This document shows, in pieces, positions 10,001 to 19,592 of a stretch of 64,000 bases of DNA. This stretch comes from Panorpa germanica (lineage: Eukaryota; Arthropoda; Insecta; Mecoptera; Panorpidae). The notes beneath the pieces are model-generated. The model was not told where the DNA came from. It was given only the letters and a program-made list of their open reading frames with translations, and did no database searches. The translations under genes were made by a program, and so were the position numbers. The stretch's first letter is position 1. The number at the start of each line of letters is the position of its first letter. The stretch spans positions 9,304,451 through 9,368,450 of the forward strand of contig OY783213.1 in assembly GCA_963678705.1 (NCBI GenBank), in the 5' to 3' direction.

Positions 10001-10567
10001 AAAAGATAGTAATTCATTTTCTGCCGGAAATAAGTCTTTGTATGAATTTAATAATTTATATAGATTTCTTGATTCTTCTTCATTAAGATGTTCATTTTTT
10101 ATTTTTAATGTATTTAATTTAATAAATTCTTCATTGTCCATATATATTTTAATATTTGTTTTCGGTGTTTTTAGTATATTATTTTCAAAATCAATTTTTC
10201 CTTTTAGTTGTTTAATTAAGTCAACGCCTATTAAACCGTGGAATTTCTTGTCAAAGTCAAACAAATATATTTTGTGATATTGGTTTTCTTTGAAAGTAGG
10301 AAATAGTGGGATTGTTGCCGTATATTTATGGTTGGTAGTTTGATGTGGTGTAGTGATTGAAAATTCATCATCTTTTACATATTTATTATAATATTTAAAA
10401 GCAAGAGATGGTTTTATTAAGGTTCTTGATGATCCTGTATCAATTAGAAACTTAGCTTTTAATTCGTCGATATATATAAAAGGTAAAGGTGCATTTTTAT
10501 TAGTGTTTAATTTAATATTTTCTAATCCGAGGCACCTTCCTGAAAATCCTGTTCTTCTTCGTAATTT
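7043..10567 (-). CDS. pol: Pol polyprotein: protease, reverse transcriptase, RNase H, integrase
   Basis: Open for about 1174 codons from 10567, with no ATG needed because it is entered by -1 frameshift from gag. Counting from 10567: protease with FLIDTGSS (active site D43) and a second loop GLIGVDLIK near 112; reverse transcriptase at about 200-470 with LDLHSG (D299) and YLDD (361-364); RNase H at about 505-625 with TTDAS, EKELLAIV, TDH and VADALS acidic residues; a charged linker at about 630-790; integrase with an H834-x5-H840, C870-x2-C873 zinc finger and catalytic D903, D956 and E992 (35 residues between the last two); then a GDLVYI plus KKGQYVI module like the GPY/F domain. All catalytic residues are present. 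The 3' end overlaps the env frame. Confidence 0.97.
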   Translation of the reverse strand, partial: KLRRRTGFSGRCLGLENIKLNTNKNAPLPFIYIDELKAKFLIDTGSSRTLIKPSLAFKYYNKYVKDDEFSITTPHQTTNHKYTATIPLFPTFKENQYHKIYLFDFDKKFHGLIGVDLIKQLKGKIDFENNILKTPKTNIKIYMDNEEFIKLNTLKIKNEHLNEEESRNLYKLLNSYKDLFPAENELLSFTNVTKHHIRTTDDEPIYVKNYPYPEIHRKEVTRQIENMKNQGIIRNSQSPYNCPIIIVPKKMDNSGKAKIRIVNDYRKLNHKTIEDKFPIPNIDGVLSKIGNSNYFTTLDLHSGFLQIEMHPDSVEKTAFSTETGHYEYLRMPFGLKNAPATFQRTMNHVLDGLVNNICLVYLDDIIIFGTSLQEHLENLRHVLNRLRDAKLKIQIDKCEFLKKETEFLGHIVTSNGLKPNPNKLEAIKKFPMPITPKDIKSFLGLSGYYRKFIKDYAKIAKPLTLCLKKGHKNLYTPEYHQAFNVLKETLINAPILIRPNYDKQFILTTDASNIAIGAVLSQKENNNDKPIAYASRTLNEAENKYSTIEKELLAIVWATGYFRHHLYGRKFKLITDHRPLVWLKDTKNVSSKLTRYQIKLLDYDYEIEYKPGQQNKVADALSRVRINVFPKTEKPDETSSLFNNPDVTMEDLQFLDEIPDIEVIQNNPEQQQEIPEQIIDLTSEENTIDQTPEERSMKTPPIRGSSTVSNATIHSQQESDEGIPICEKPLESHLHQILITYTFKEPPKTILIKRDTQQIFKISVKYKNKDQLIQELKKLNPKEKYYVQTAEDIYRNLIIVRKEYFPTLKLYRCMKNVKYVKDLQQRKNLIHEYHTDITNHRGIPDLIKRLKEKYFWTTIEKEIKIYVDNCRLCKSNKYERHPTQTHLNITETPNRPFQLIHIDTFVIERKEYLTMIDPFSKYAIIKNILGKNSIEIVNKLIEILSTIPIPQTIIMDQGSEFINLGVKELLATHKINTHFTTAGHHTGNSPVERLHSTLIEHYRIIKETNDTISPVEIMNKCVLAYNHTIHSTTGMTPLSVLYGSNTRNIFDLEIEKEITQDKIKDHLDSLERIYDKIHEENIHKKNVTINRINDKIKATIFNIGDLVYINKNLRNKADPIKKGQYVIQQINKQTNVMNLKHIQTGKLIAKHAKEVTKIKHPLIPEVGPSGQQET

Positions 10568-11841
10568 TCATTAGATGGTTGTTCAATTTCCTCGTGATTT
10601 TCATAATTTTCCTCACATTCTTGTGGTTTGTCATATTGGGGTTCATTTTCATTTTTCACTTGATATTCCAAGTGATTTATTCGTGTCATTTGTGATGTTT
10701 CCATTGGTTCATACCATCTTTGGGTATTCTGTTGTGGAAACTGCTGTGGTCTTGGCATGGGTGGTTTAGTCATTGGTGCAGGAAACTGTGGTTTCTGCAT
10801 AGGTGTTGTTTGCCTCCAATTGTTAAAAGGTTTATTTGTGTTTTTATTACCAAATGCCTGTTTTGGCACATTTTGAGACACAAATTTGGGTACTTGTTGC
10901 TGCTGTTGTTGTTGAGATACAAATGGTTTATGCTGTACTTGCATAGGTTTATATTGTTGTTTAGTAGGGAAACTGTTTTCAGGTGTTCTCGCCGTTCTCA
11001 ATGGATTACGATTTTTCTCATTTCCCATTCTAGTTCGAGCATACCTGACATTTTGTTCTTCGATAACAAATGACCATGCTTTTTCCAATGTTGATGGCAT
11101 TCTTGCTCTGATATTGTCTCCTATGGTACCTCTTAGACCTTTCGTAAATTGTACAAGAATAACATCTGTATACAATTTATATTTGGCTTCATACGCACTT
11201 TGGTCGTCATTTTCTTGACTATGTGATAATAGTGCGGCTTTGTGGTGGACACATTTGTTATAAAAGTCCTGTGGAGTTTCTTCCAACTGTTGCTCTAGTA
11301 ACCCGATTTCACAAACTAGAGTTGTCTCGTTTCGCTGGTCACCAAAGTTTTCTTTTAGGATAGTTTTTAATTCTTCCCATGAATGTATATTTCGTCCAGC
11401 TGTTACGTAAGCTGCACTGTCTTCTAATTTCGATATTATTGTTTCAACAATATACTTTTGAATTGTTGGGGGTGCATCCTCGTAAATTTCAACAATAGTT
11501 CCTACTTGTTTTAAGAAGTCGGATAATTGTGCCGTATTTCCATTGTAACGTTTGATATTTACGAAAAATGAATTGTCCATTCTGAAGGGATGAACTAATT
11601 CGTGTCGCGGTATTTGGACTTGCTCTACAAGAGTCCGTTGTTGTAACGCCGATAGTCTCGTTTCTAATTCCTGAATTCTGTTCATAGCCTCAGCTAGAAT
11701 TTGTTCAGCCGTGAGATTAGGCATATTGTCTGTTTTTATATTTAATTTTTCGAATTGAAATGATAATTCACTGTCAAATTGATCAGAGTCGAAATTGGTG
11801 TAATCACTCGAAGAATCACTGGTGTTATCACTATCGCTCAT
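10522..11841 (-). CDS. gag: Gag polyprotein of the gypsy-type element
   Basis: Structural protein of 439 residues that should form the particle shell and bind the RNA. It starts at a true ATG at 11841. The first 40 residues are acidic and serine-rich. Residues about 40-70 are heptad-like (AEQILAEAMNRIQELETRL), suggesting a coiled coil. The middle (about 85-275) has the alpha-helical, tryptophan-bearing composition of retrotransposon capsid domains. The last 160 residues are rich in Q, P, N and K with a run of seven or more Q, then turn strongly acidic. There is no CCHC zinc knuckle, as usual for errantivirus Gag. The frame ends TAG at 10522-10524 and overlaps pol by 46 nt in the -1 frame. Confidence 0.95.
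   Translation of the reverse strand: MSDSDNTSDSSSDYTNFDSDQFDSELSFQFEKLNIKTDNMPNLTAEQILAEAMNRIQELETRLSALQQRTLVEQVQIPRHELVHPFRMDNSFFVNIKRYNGNTAQLSDFLKQVGTIVEIYEDAPPTIQKYIVETIISKLEDSAAYVTAGRNIHSWEELKTILKENFGDQRNETTLVCEIGLLEQQLEETPQDFYNKCVHHKAALLSHSQENDDQSAYEAKYKLYTDVILVQFTKGLRGTIGDNIRARMPSTLEKAWSFVIEEQNVRYARTRMGNEKNRNPLRTARTPENSFPTKQQYKPMQVQHKPFVSQQQQQQQVPKFVSQNVPKQAFGNKNTNKPFNNWRQTTPMQKPQFPAPMTKPPMPRPQQFPQQNTQRWYEPMETSQMTRINHLEYQVKNENEPQYDKPQECEENYENHEEIEQPSNENYEEEQDFQEGASD
10543..10549 (-). promoter_or_regulatory. Candidate -1 frameshift site GGATTTT
   Basis: Within the 46-nt gag-pol overlap the minus strand reads G GAT TTT in the gag frame. It resembles the GGATTTA heptamer used at the pro-pol junction of mouse mammary tumour virus. 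Pol lies in the -1 frame relative to gag, so a slip here or nearby is required unless another mechanism applies. No better X XXY YYZ heptamer is visible in the overlap. Confidence 0.5.
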
Positions 11842-12021
11842 ATATTAAATATTTGGGAATAGGATAGATAAAAGCAAGAAAATTGTTAAAATTCAAAAAC
11901 TGACTTACATTAGAGTTACTGCGATGAGTAGTCTCATTCTTGTAGGTCTCAGGAGTCTCGTACTGCTGATGTGCCTGTGGCTGCTCTGGTTCGGTATGTT
12001 GCAGAGTTGGTTTTTCTTTTT

Positions 12022-12100
12022 CACTTTTGTTTTCACTTTTGTTTTTCACTTTTGTTTTTCACTTTTGTTTTCACTTTTGTTTTTCACTTTTGTTTTTCAC
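12022..12100 (-). repeat. Six tandem 12-13-bp repeats in the retroelement leader
   Basis: On the plus strand the unit is CACTTTTGTTTT with an optional extra T. Units begin at 12022, 12034, 12047, 12060, 12072 and 12085, with a partial one at 12098. They lie in the untranslated leader between primer binding site and gag. Other errantiviruses carry repeat clusters in this place, for example the Su(Hw)-binding insulator of gypsy; this unit does not resemble that one to my eye. Confidence 0.85.
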
Positions 12101-12107
12101 TGTTCTA

Positions 12108-12207
12108 CTGGTTCTGATGTATATACAGTAGTTTGCGGACACTGGTTCTGTTGTATATACAGTGTTTAACTCGGTACTCCTAACTTGGTTCTGTTGTATG
12201 TACAAGT
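12108..12207 (-). repeat. Three spaced copies of a palindrome-centred motif in the leader
   Basis: Plus-strand copies of TGGTTCTGTTGTATATACA-type sequence lie at about 12108-12130, 12142-12164 and 12185-12207. The first two have the perfect palindrome TGTATATACA at the core and the third has TGTATGTACA. Spacing and conservation suggest a protein-binding or RNA-structure role. Function is unknown. Confidence 0.7.
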
Positions 12208-12286
12208 TAGTGTCACTTTTCGGTTCTTTTTAGGAATAACTGCTTTCAAAAACTTCGTTTTTACTAGTCACGGTGGCTAGTGAGTT

Positions 12287-12304
12287 ATCCTACCGACTGC
12301 GCCA
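12287..12304 (-). promoter_or_regulatory. Primer binding site, complementary to the tRNA-Ser 3' end
   Basis: Directly after the 5' LTR the minus strand reads GGCGCAGTCGGTAGGAT. With the last T of the LTR it matches the complement of the conserved insect tRNA-Ser 3' end (TGGCGCAGTCGGCAGGAT), with one C-to-T difference that still allows G-U pairing. Overlap of the site with the last LTR base is an errantivirus trait. Confidence 0.85.
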
Positions 12305-12764
12305 GTTAAGTTTTGGGAACGATACTTAACACAAAAAAAAATACTTAATTTATTTTGAATACAAATTATTTATTTGATTATAACGATAATACAATGGTTA
12401 AATAGTTTGTTGTAACAGAGTAGCCGAGTTCTGTTGTCAGAGTTCTAATAAGACTCATCCCCGCTTCTTTAGTTCCTACCGTTTATATACTGTATTCTTA
12501 TTGATGTTCCAAGGTGACATCTAATAGTTGATGACTATTAGTTGTTGCCGTGTGTTTTTCACAGGAAGTATATTTCGTGAATAATATTTATAACAGTTTA
12601 CTTTATCTTTCAAAGGTGACATCTAATAGTTGATGACTATTAGTTGCTGTCGTGTGTTTTAAAATATAAATATATTTCGTGAATAATATTTATATTTTAA
12701 ATAGTAACAGTTTACTTTATCTATTGTGTAATATGATGCAATAGTAATTAGGGTATAGTTAACT
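12304..12764 (-). repeat. 5' LTR of the gypsy-type element (461 bp)
   Basis: Same length and sequence as the copy at 4915-5375. In this orientation it is the promoter LTR. Transcription should start downstream of the TATATAAA box at 12482-12489 and proceed towards lower coordinates through the primer binding site into gag. Confidence 0.97.
12482..12489 (-). promoter_or_regulatory. TATA box of the 5' LTR
   Basis: TATATAAA on the minus strand, about two fifths of the way into the LTR from its downstream edge. It is the only strong TATA-like sequence I see in a suitable place. Assignment as the promoter is inferred. Confidence 0.5.
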
Positions 12765-12768
12765 CGCT
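12765..12768. other. Target site duplication CGCT, right copy
   Basis: Matches 4911-4914 exactly and fixes the outer border of the insertion. Confidence 0.93.
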
Positions 12769-13183
12769 GTTGATAGAATTAAATAAATAATAATATAAAC
12801 AAATAATTTATAGTCCGACTATAACAGACGCTTTGAAATAACTGCAGTATTCCCTAAAAGTACCTAGATAAAAAGTTGATGTGTTAAAGGCCTAATATAC
12901 ATTCTAATATGTTGGGCTCCCGGTTCCTAATGCACGACCGAATTGTACGTTGCCAATATCAGTTGAAAGGCAATGTTGCAAGGTTCACATGCCAATCAAA
13001 ATAACTTTTAAGTATAAATAATTCATTTTAATGTGGCGGTAAATCAAGAGGCCACCTAGTGTTTCGAAGCTTCTTTTTGTCACCAAATTGCATTAAATAT
13101 AAGGTTTTTCAATAAGAACTTTGTTTTTCCAATCAACATCAACGACATGACAGTTTTCACATATCAGTAGTACATGCTTTGGC

Positions 13184-13792
13184 AATGGGCTTGTGTCCTA
13201 TGTCTAAATTTCTATAAAAGTGTACTATATATTGATAAAGTGGGTTACTAGAACCTCAAATGTTCAATTATTTTTCTCCTTATATGTTAAGAGATATTAA
13301 CAATTAAAAAAGTTATTTTGTCTCTTTAATTATTAAAGGGATTCAACGTTGTACACATTCCAAGTGCATGTGACATCACAATCCTTGTGTAAGGTTACCA
13401 ACCTTACAGCTCATAAATCTCTGCTATATGTATTTATATATCAAAATATCAAATATTATTTACATCTACTTCAAGGAACAATAAAATTACAATATTATGT
13501 CTGCCTTAGCAGGGTTAAATAAAATAAAAACTTATTATTCTTTGATTTGACTTGATTATTTGACTACCAACAGCTACAGAACATTACCACAGCATTGACC
13601 TACTCAACAAATAACTGACGTTAAAATGCATTTCACGTCATAAAAATATGGCCGACCATTTCTAGCGCTAAAACTACAATTCAAACTTTTATATTCTATA
13701 TCTCCGTCAATATTTAGATATTTAATGAAATAGACACAATTGAATCAACAATTGAAAAATCGACCACTAAAAAATGAGGACACAAGCCCATT
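13184..13792 (-). mobile_element. MITE family 1, copy 1 (GGGCTTGTGTCC termini)
   Basis: A non-autonomous DNA element of about 610 bp with terminal inverted repeats AATGGGCTTGTGTCCT and AGGACACAAGCCCATT. The interior is shared with five other copies in the window, including the ATTATTAAAGGGATTCAACG segment and a palindrome around GTAAGGTT / AACCTTAC. No transposase is encoded. Target duplications are not clear. Confidence 0.9.
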
Positions 13793-14725
13793 CTCAACTA
13801 AACTAAAAACGAACTCAACAATATATAAAAAAGCAAGAATGTTCAAGAGACACGTATAAAATTCTAAATTTCAACTTATGAGTTAGCCAGCCAGCACTGG
13901 TGACATAACGCTGTGCATTTAAGATGTGTGAAGTCGACACTTTTATAATATATTATAAATACTATATAAACAAACAATGATGTTTGTTCAGATCCGCTGT
14001 TAGGCGCTAATGAAATAAACTAATCGTTAGTAAACTAAGAGTTAATTTAACTGAAGGTTTTATGAATGAAATTAAATTTATGATTACGCAATCTTAATTG
14101 TAAAAACAATAAATAAAGCTATTTCCTGTCAACTGTTTTATTTATCAAGAATTTTGTTTTATTGTTGTTGTTAAATAATTCAGTTAGACTGTGTTTTTTA
14201 TTTCACTGTTTGTTTTAATGCAGTGAGCGCACACCGTTTCTGCGGAGATGTGCCTTTGTCGTATGTGTTCTAAGACATTATAAGTCCGTATAAATATTGG
14301 AAACAGTCAAACTTCTAGTGTGCGTCTGTCTAATTCTTCTATTACACAAAATAAATCTTTATTAATCTACAGTATTTATTATGGTCATCATAAAGCGAAA
14401 AAGTATTTACCAACATAAACATTTTGTCCCCAATATAACGAAATTATAGTTCCTAGAAATAACAACAGTTTTATTTTACTATATGGTTTTCTATTTACAA
14501 AATATTGAGATTCTTAATCATAATTGAAAATGACTTTACGATGCTCTGGTAAAAGTTGACTTTTTTTTATTATTTCTTGTTAACTAGAAATCTAAGAATG
14601 TCATAAACCAATTTATCCATAAGTTATATACGTTATGGTCATAAACTAAAATAGAATTAGTTGTTAGTGGTATCCTAAACGTGAAGTGAAGACACCCTAA
14701 TGCGTTGCCTCCAGATACTCTTAGT

Positions 14726-15050
14726 CAGAGGCGGTCAAGCAGGGCAACCGAGCGGGGCCTCGCATTCTCGCGCAACAACCCAAGTAGAAAAATTCATTAC
14801 TATATATGTATCTGAATCTCGAGCCTCGCTCTTTAGAAATCCCTCTAGAATCACTGCGTATATCTTTTAAGGCATTCATGTACTTTAGTTTATCATCATT
14901 AATATTTGTCGTCTTTGTGGTTGTTAACTTTTATAAAACTTCCAATATAAAATTGTATTTCTTGTCAATTATCGTTAAAAATACTTACTTACAATTTACA
15001 TTAATTATACAAAGAACAAGTGCCTCGCAAAGATCTGTCACCCCGGGCGT
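14726..15050 (+). mobile_element. hAT-type MITE, copy 1 (older)
   Basis: Begins CAGAGGCGGTC and is closely similar over most of its length to the element at 40760-41105. The flanking octamers CTCTTAGT (14718-14725) and CTCCTAAT (15051-15058) agree at six of eight positions with two transitions, as expected for an aged 8-bp target duplication. The exact right end is inferred from that match. Confidence 0.7.
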
Positions 15051-15985
15051 CTCCTAATCTAAAACCCCATTCCCAGCTATAGTTTTTTATTATAACCTTC
15101 ACGTTGTGAAATGTATATACAATTAAAAGTAAAACTCTGTAGATGGGAATGGTTCCTAAGCCTGTCATCACAAAGAATATAAACACATATATTTCTTACT
15201 TTGCATTTTACAGCAGATGATACCAAACTGTCGAATATCACAGAAGCAGGTGTTAACCACACTTAAAATACCGATTTAATTATCAACAATCCATTCCTGC
15301 AAAAAATCCGAGTACATTTTTGTCTTTTACATTTACCTACAGAAACAGCGCCTAGTTTTTATACCAGAACAACTTGTTGCTGTAAATACTAATTAAAAAA
15401 CCTTTCGCGTGCTTTAACCATAGTTTTAACCGGCCCCTCAACATATTTTGACTTAAAACTGGCGCCACTCTATCACAACCAGTGCAACAGTATCGCCCCT
15501 AGCGGTTTGAAGGCGTACTACAAGTATTACCATATGTTCAATTATTTACACATAAATAAAAACATAACCTCAATATTTCAAATGACTGTACATCATTTTC
15601 TTTACGTATATATTTTTATTTTTTTGTACTAAAAGTATTAAATTGATATAGACAGATGATAGATAATATATATATTATTCTTATTATATTTTAAGGCAAG
15701 CTGCATGCAGAAATAAATATCTACATACGTTTATATATATGTGTGTGTATGTTATGTTCACATTTATTTAAGAAAACACATCTGCTTCTTTGATAGCACC
15801 TGGCCTCCCTAATTCTTAAGGTCTACACGAGCCGTATGTACTTGAAGCATACGTGTAGCTCTTTTGTGTATAGTGTACCCAGGTATAAAATGTTCTGATG
15901 TTAAAAATTATTTGACAGTGACGTAGGAGCTTGATGAAATGATTCATGCGTTGTTACAATTCGGGATTTAGGTTCAGGGGGTTGG

Positions 15986-16663
15986 TAAGGTTAAAACGAT
16001 AAAAAATTAGCATATTTTCGATAATGTTTTTTGACGACACAGTTAATATATAAATATTTCTATAATTACTACATGATAAAATGACATTTTAAGAATATTT
16101 TGTGAAATTTTCATAAATAAATATCAAATTGCAGACGTTGCAAAAAAAAGTAACATTGCGGTGCCACTCATAACTAATCACTGGATTTTCTGAAATCGAA
16201 AAACCAAAATGATTTCATTAGTTGATAAGTTTCTGCAGGTAACGCTATCGAGTTTTTATTTTTTTATTGCTTTTTCAATTTTTTACAGCACTTAAAAGTC
16301 AAAAATACCGATTTTTCATGAAACATATCAGAAACTTTGTTATTTTAAAATACGTTAAAATTAAAAAATAAAGAAAAGCTCGACAGCGTTAGCTCGGCAT
16401 TTATGTAAAGAAAGAGTGTGCAAAATTTCAAAAGAATCGGTCCAGTAGATTTTGAGCTAGAGAGGGCACCGACTCTGAAAAAGCTTTGTGTGAGAAACCG
16501 GATTTAAAAGTTTCAAAGTAAGACGAAAGCAGACCTGAGAGGTAAAGACTTAAAACTCTATATCTCCGACAGTTTTACTCCAATCGACTTCAAATTTTCA
16601 CACAATAAACTTAACATGTTGTACAATAATATAAATAAATTTTAAAAAAAAGTTGAAACCTTA
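15986..16663 (+). mobile_element. MITE family 2, copy 1 (TAAGGTT termini, ~680 bp)
   Basis: Non-autonomous element bounded by TAAGGTTAAAACGAT on the left and AGTTGAAACCTTA on the right, which form a short imperfect inverted repeat. The interior shares long blocks with copies at 21503, 25101 and 29372, for example TCTCCGACAGTTTTACTCCA. A central inverted repeat has arms around CTCGACAGCGTTACCT. Confidence 0.85.
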
Positions 16664-17747
16664 TATTTATATTTATTTAGTTTATAATCAATATCTACGC
16701 TACTGTGTTACATTCGGTATTAAACTTAGTGGTTACTATGGCATACGCTTATGTCAGAAGTACCATCATCGCCATACAGTATGTCATATGGTGGTCATCT
16801 ACATTGGCAAATGTACAGAAATTGCAATGGGGACGATTAAATCGAAGCAGTCATTTCAGCTGTAACCTAGAAATGATTCAGAAAAGAATAAATGAAAAAT
16901 AAAACCTTTGCAGAAGTACCTTTACTTCAACTTTTTATATTATTTTACTTGGATTGCTATCTAATTGCAATATGACACGTGAAAGACAGATGGAAAGGTG
17001 AAGATTTATACAACAAATTTATTTTTACTAAGAGTGACCCAACACTGAAGACACTAAGATGTCTTATAATAATCTTGACTGATAATCCAAATACTTTTGC
17101 CGTACGACAAGATCATATTTAAAGAGTATAAATTGTTTATGGATTTGACAACTGTCACTTTCGACGCATGCGCATAGAGAAATAGGAACATATACCTTTC
17201 TCTCTCGCACACATTTTGGACACACTTTCAGGTTCAGCATTCTCTCTGCATATATATGCTCTAAGCTATATTGTAAATTGTATATCCCTGCAGTACTATC
17301 TCCGTCAAATGTTCTCTGGCAACACTACATATTACTTCCATTTTTAAATATTCTCTAATATATCTAATCTTCTATTTTTCTAATACTTTGACAGTAACAT
17401 TTATCTCGGAAGTGATTTATTTAAATAAATCCCAAAATTATGTCTTTTTTCAATTGTATATAACGGATTGACACAATGAACATTTAAATAATAAAACATT
17501 TGTCTAGTACCTATATGAGATTAGTTAATAAAATAAAATCGCTAAGCAGGTTTATACTTGAATTTAATAAACGTGTCTTTTAACAAGTTGCGTGTTGAAA
17601 CAAGCTAAGTGGAGATTATGCCTTAAAACTTAAAACCCCCAGAGCGATGTTTGATGATATCGAAGAAATAAAGTACCCTTCTCTCTCCCACACACTACCA
17701 CTCCACTATTTAATTATTATAAATATTATACGTTTACTTATCGTCGT

Positions 17748-18354
17748 AATGGGCTTGTGTCCTCATTTTTTAGTGGTCGATTTTTCAATTGTTTATTGAA
17801 ATTGATGTTAATAAATGTGTATTTTCGTGTCTATTTTATTAAATATCTAAATGTTGACGGAGATATAGCAATCAAAAATTTGAATTGTAGTTTTAGCGCC
17901 AAAAATGGTCGGCCATATTTGTATGACGTGAATGCATTTTAACGTCAGTTATTTGTTGAGTAAGTCAGTGCTGTGGTAATGTTTTGTAGCCGTTGGTAAT
18001 CGAAATAATCAAGTCAAGTCAAAGTTTATAATATTTTTTAATTTTATTTAACCCTGCTAAGGCAGACATAATATTGAAATTTGATTGTTCGTTGAAATAG
18101 CTGTAAATAATATTTGATAGTTAGTTAGATATATAAATACATATAGCAGAGATTTATGAGGTGTAAGATTGGCAGCAGTTGTGATGTTACATGAATTTGA
18201 AATGTGTACAACGTTGAATCCCTTTAATAATTAAAGAGACAAAATGACTTTTTTAATTGTTAATATCTCCTAACATATAAGGAGTTATTAAATAATAATT
18301 GAACATTTGAGGTTCTAGTAACCCACTTTATAGGACATAGGACACAAGCTCATT
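17748..18354 (+). mobile_element. MITE family 1, copy 2
   Basis: Complete copy in the opposite orientation to copy 1, with both termini (AATGGGCTTGTGTCCT at the left, GACACAAGCTCATT at the right). A 61-codon open frame inside it partly recurs in copy 4. It follows shared repeat sequence and is not treated as a gene. Confidence 0.9.
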
Positions 18355-19534
18355 AAATAGCTCGTTTTAATTAGTACGCAGTTGAACCAACCATAGGGAT
18401 CTTTAATTCGTTTTAAAGGTGCCTACAGAGTACAGATCCAGAATGCCACCTTTAAAACGACAAGAAACCCTGCAATAAACATTACTGTATTACTATTTCA
18501 GCTGTCAAACTGTCATTAGCGTTGTAAAATAATATAGAGGTTAGTTTTATTAAAAACGATTTATTTTATTAACTTATTGGACACGGTCAAGATAACCGAA
18601 GGTCAAATAAAGCTATTTCAGTTCCAGTTTTGAAATATCTAAAGAATTCTATTTATTTATAACTAAAATAAAATAACGACCTATGTTATATGGCTTATTC
18701 AATATTTCTTTATGATATTATACAACACAAAGCAACGACATCTGTAAATGAAAACCTAAACTAAAAATAAAGTGAATCCATGCAGGTTGACATATGCTCT
18801 CTGTAGTTTCGTCAAATAAAAATCCTTTTATGTAATATCTTAAGATAATATTAAAAATACAGTTAATTCTATGGTAAACATGTCATCCTTGGCGTTATGC
18901 ATCCCCGCTAGAGGTAGCCCTATAGAACAGTGACCTGTTTTTCAAGAAATAAAATATATTTTTAACATTGTTTTAAAATTTTAAATGAAAATATTCATAA
19001 TTGTCAAAAATTGTCTAAAATCATAATTAATACAAATATTCGCCGCAGCCTTCGAATTCTTAGCATTGTTAATATCATAACCTCGAATTCTTTGATTTTT
19101 TTAAATATAAAAATTACATATTAATTACCAAAAGGAAGTGATAATTTGGCGCCAGGATAAATCATCTATTTCATAAAAATCAATTACGAATTTTTGTTTC
19201 AGTAATTCAGCAATAAAAATTAATTTTTAATATAATAAATCATAACCTTCTTCAGTTTAAATAATACTGCACAGGGTGATCCGAAATTTAAAAATTAATT
19301 TAGTTTGTTTCGCTTAGAAAATTAAAATTAAATATACATTATTGTAATATGATTACATTTTAATGAATACTTAAATTAATATTATCTAAAGTTCTAAATG
19401 GAAAGTTTGATTTTAAAATACTAAATGTTATTTTATTTTTAACGACATAATTAATGAAGATATTACTTCGTAATTAGCTTGGATTGCTATGTACATACTA
19501 AGTTGGTTATATTGGAAAGGTTTGAGTATGCAAT

Positions 19535-19579
<45 letters not shown>

Positions 19580-19592
19580 AAGAATGAGAGAG
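19535..19592 (+). repeat. (GA)n microsatellite
   Basis: Mostly uninterrupted AG dinucleotides with a few AAAG interruptions over about 58 bp. Confidence 0.95.

Larger units (their letters stand above)
4915..12764 (-). mobile_element. Complete env-containing Ty3/gypsy retrotransposon (errantivirus type), 7850 bp
   Basis: An endogenous retrovirus-like element read on the minus strand: 5' LTR, primer binding site, leader, gag, pol (protease, reverse transcriptase, RNase H, integrase), env, polypurine tract, 3' LTR. The LTRs start AGTTAA and end TTAACT, and CGCT flanks the element on both sides as a 4-bp target duplication. All three frames are open over their full length and the two LTRs read as identical base for base, so insertion was recent. 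The env gene, the tRNA-Ser primer overlapping the LTR end, and a Gag without zinc knuckles are typical of the insect errantiviruses (gypsy, 17.6 and 297 group). Capacity to move is inferred from intact frames and is not shown. Confidence 0.97.
12769..15985. other. Intergenic DNA around MITE 1 copy 1 and hAT MITE copy 1
   Basis: Outside the two listed elements (13184-13792 and 14726-15050) nothing is recognisable. A short TATGTGTGTGTATG tract lies near 15740. Confidence 0.55.

Noticed and set aside
11831-12049. 72-codon frame upstream of and overlapping gag
   Set aside because: Lacks an ATG (GTG start), is built largely from the tandem leader repeats, and has no signal peptide that would make it the missing first part of Env.
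14806-15057. 83-codon frame sharing sequence with a frame at 40851
   Set aside because: Both lie inside the two copies of the hAT-type MITE. Similarity reflects the repeat, and neither resembles a transposase.
17757-17942. 61-codon frame in MITE 1 copy 2, similar to a frame at 49820
   Set aside because: Contained in the repeat, short, and interrupted or absent in other copies.
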